Assembly (NCBI GenBank): GCA_021788095.1
Contig: JAJYLB010000006.1
Span: 49,848-113,847 of the forward strand
Length of the DNA stretch: 64,000 nt
Direction of reading: 5' to 3'
Source: Acidobacteriota bacterium
GTDB lineage: Bacteria; Acidobacteriota; Terriglobia; Acidiferrales; UBA7541
Shown: positions 63,395-64,000 of the stretch, one piece after another
Layout: every line of letters starts with the position of its first letter
Position numbering within the stretch: the stretch's first letter is position 1
Notes under the pieces: model-generated
What the model was told of the DNA's origin: nothing
Seen by the model: the letters and a program-made list of their open reading frames with translations, nothing else
Databases searched by the model: none
Made by a program: the position numbers and the translations under genes

Positions 63395-64000
63395 CTACTT
63401 GAGGAAGAGCGCTTCGCGAAGATGGTCGCGGCCGACGTAAGTACGCGAAGAGCGGAACTCGGAGAACAGGGCGAGGATTTCGCGGTTTTGGAGGGCTCGG
63501 CGAATCGGCTGGCGGTGGCGCGCCGGAACAAGATCGAGCGTTTCGTGGTCGCGCACCCGAAAGCTCATCGGCTCGATTTCCATGGAATCGTGAAAGGCGG
63601 CAAGCAACACGCCACCCGGCGCGAGCACTTTGTAGAGTCGCGCGGCGAGCGGACCGAGAAGTTCGGCTTCGAGGAAATCGAAAACATCCCAGGCGAGAAT
63701 GCCGTGAAACGATTCGAGGCCGAAATCGAGGTTCTGCTGGAGAAATGCGGCGGCAAGCTCGGCAGGACTCCGCTCCCCCTCGGGTGAAACCCGGTCGCCG
63801 CTGGGAGCTGGGCCGCGCCGATTTGCCTGGCCCGGTGAGGGCGGTTCGGCGGAGCCGCTCCGCTCCGGCTTGCTCTTTTGCTCGGACTCGAATTCGGCCC
63901 AGGAGCGCATCACATCTTCCGTGGAAACCCGGAAGCCACGATCCGTGAAGAACGTCACCGTTGCTTGGGCCACCGGGCCGAGGTCGAGGAGACGGCCGGC
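63395..64000 (-). CDS. SAM-dependent methyltransferase-like protein, cut by the window end
   Basis: The frame remains open to the last base; at the edge it reads AGRLLDLGPVAQATVTFF, where LLDLGPV looks like SAM-binding motif I, so the start lies beyond 64000. Downstream parts fit a class I methyltransferase: SFHGILAWDVFDFLE (the aspartate/WD region) and LYKVLAPGGVLLAAFHDS (post-motif region). A Ser/Pro/Glu-rich insert of about 40 residues separates the two. Substrate unknown; convergent with the ADOP 4 frame. Confidence 0.75.
   Translation of the reverse strand, partial: AGRLLDLGPVAQATVTFFTDRGFRVSTEDVMRSWAEFESEQKSKPERSGSAEPPSPGQANRRGPAPSGDRVSPEGERSPAELAAAFLQQNLDFGLESFHGILAWDVFDFLEAELLGPLAARLYKVLAPGGVLLAAFHDSMEIEPMSFRVRDHETLDLVPARHRQPIRRALQNREILALFSEFRSSRTYVGRDHLREALFLK

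Overview
The window looks like chromosomal DNA of an acidobacterium (Acidobacteriota). The evidence is family content, not a database search. Four genes encode the large MacB/FtsX-like 'acidobacterial duplicated orphan permeases' (ADOP), one of them preceded by the matching acidobacterial PadR-type regulator. There is also a transmembrane PknB-type kinase with a long Pro/Ala tail, an Oar-like TonB-dependent receptor with an N-terminal carboxypeptidase-regulatory domain, CRTAC/UnbV and BNR propeller proteins, and a DUF6599-like protein. The DNA is GC-rich throughout. I found no rRNA, insertion sequence, prophage, integrase or CRISPR array.

Layout. 0-8.6 kb: a Ser/Thr kinase and an Smr-domain protein (minus strand); then a plus-strand gene that joins a decaheme cytochrome and an outer-membrane beta-barrel in one polypeptide (an MtrA-MtrB-like fusion) behind a good sigma70-type promoter; then an MddA-like methyltransferase, a VOC protein, a DinB protein and a methyltransferase scrap. 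8.6-21.3 kb: a long minus-strand series of secreted redox and propeller proteins (monoheme HzsA-like propeller, UnbV/FG-GAP protein, YVTN propeller with diheme MauG/CcP domain, two-component-type propeller), then RidA, DAHP synthase and two orphan ABC substrate-binding proteins. An FNR-like regulator lies just upstream in the same direction. Divergent from it is a small cytochrome c whose mRNA leader can fold into an elaborate three-stem RNA. tRNA-Arg follows. 21.3-33.5 kb: a VapBC-type toxin-antitoxin pair with its palindromic operator, a frameshifted WG-repeat gene, a giant BNR/VPS10-like propeller, a DUF6599-like protein, an AmiC-like amidase, AlaS and a HAD phosphatase. 33.7-42.6 kb: a PadR regulator and three tandem ADOP permeases, two of which share a duplicated spacer and N-terminal segment. 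42.7-48.7 kb: an MFS exporter, an unrecognised protein, TypA/BipA with an intrinsic terminator inside its 5' leader, and HemA. 48.7-58.4 kb: an Oar-like receptor, divergent from a TetR-RND efflux operon (adaptor, pump, outer-membrane factor). 58.9-64 kb: a secreted protein with an internal duplication, a DedA protein, a frameshifted fourth ADOP, and a methyltransferase cut off by the window end.

How the parts may fit together (inference). The decaheme-porin fusion could move electrons across the outer membrane. The secreted cytochromes at 14-21 kb, with an FNR-like regulator beside them, suggest an oxygen- or redox-responsive periplasmic electron-transfer programme. Putting a DAHP synthase, a RidA protein and two permease-less binding proteins in the same series is unusual, and it is the best candidate here for an undescribed system. 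The least expected non-coding signals are the structured leader of the small cytochrome c and the terminator in the typA leader.
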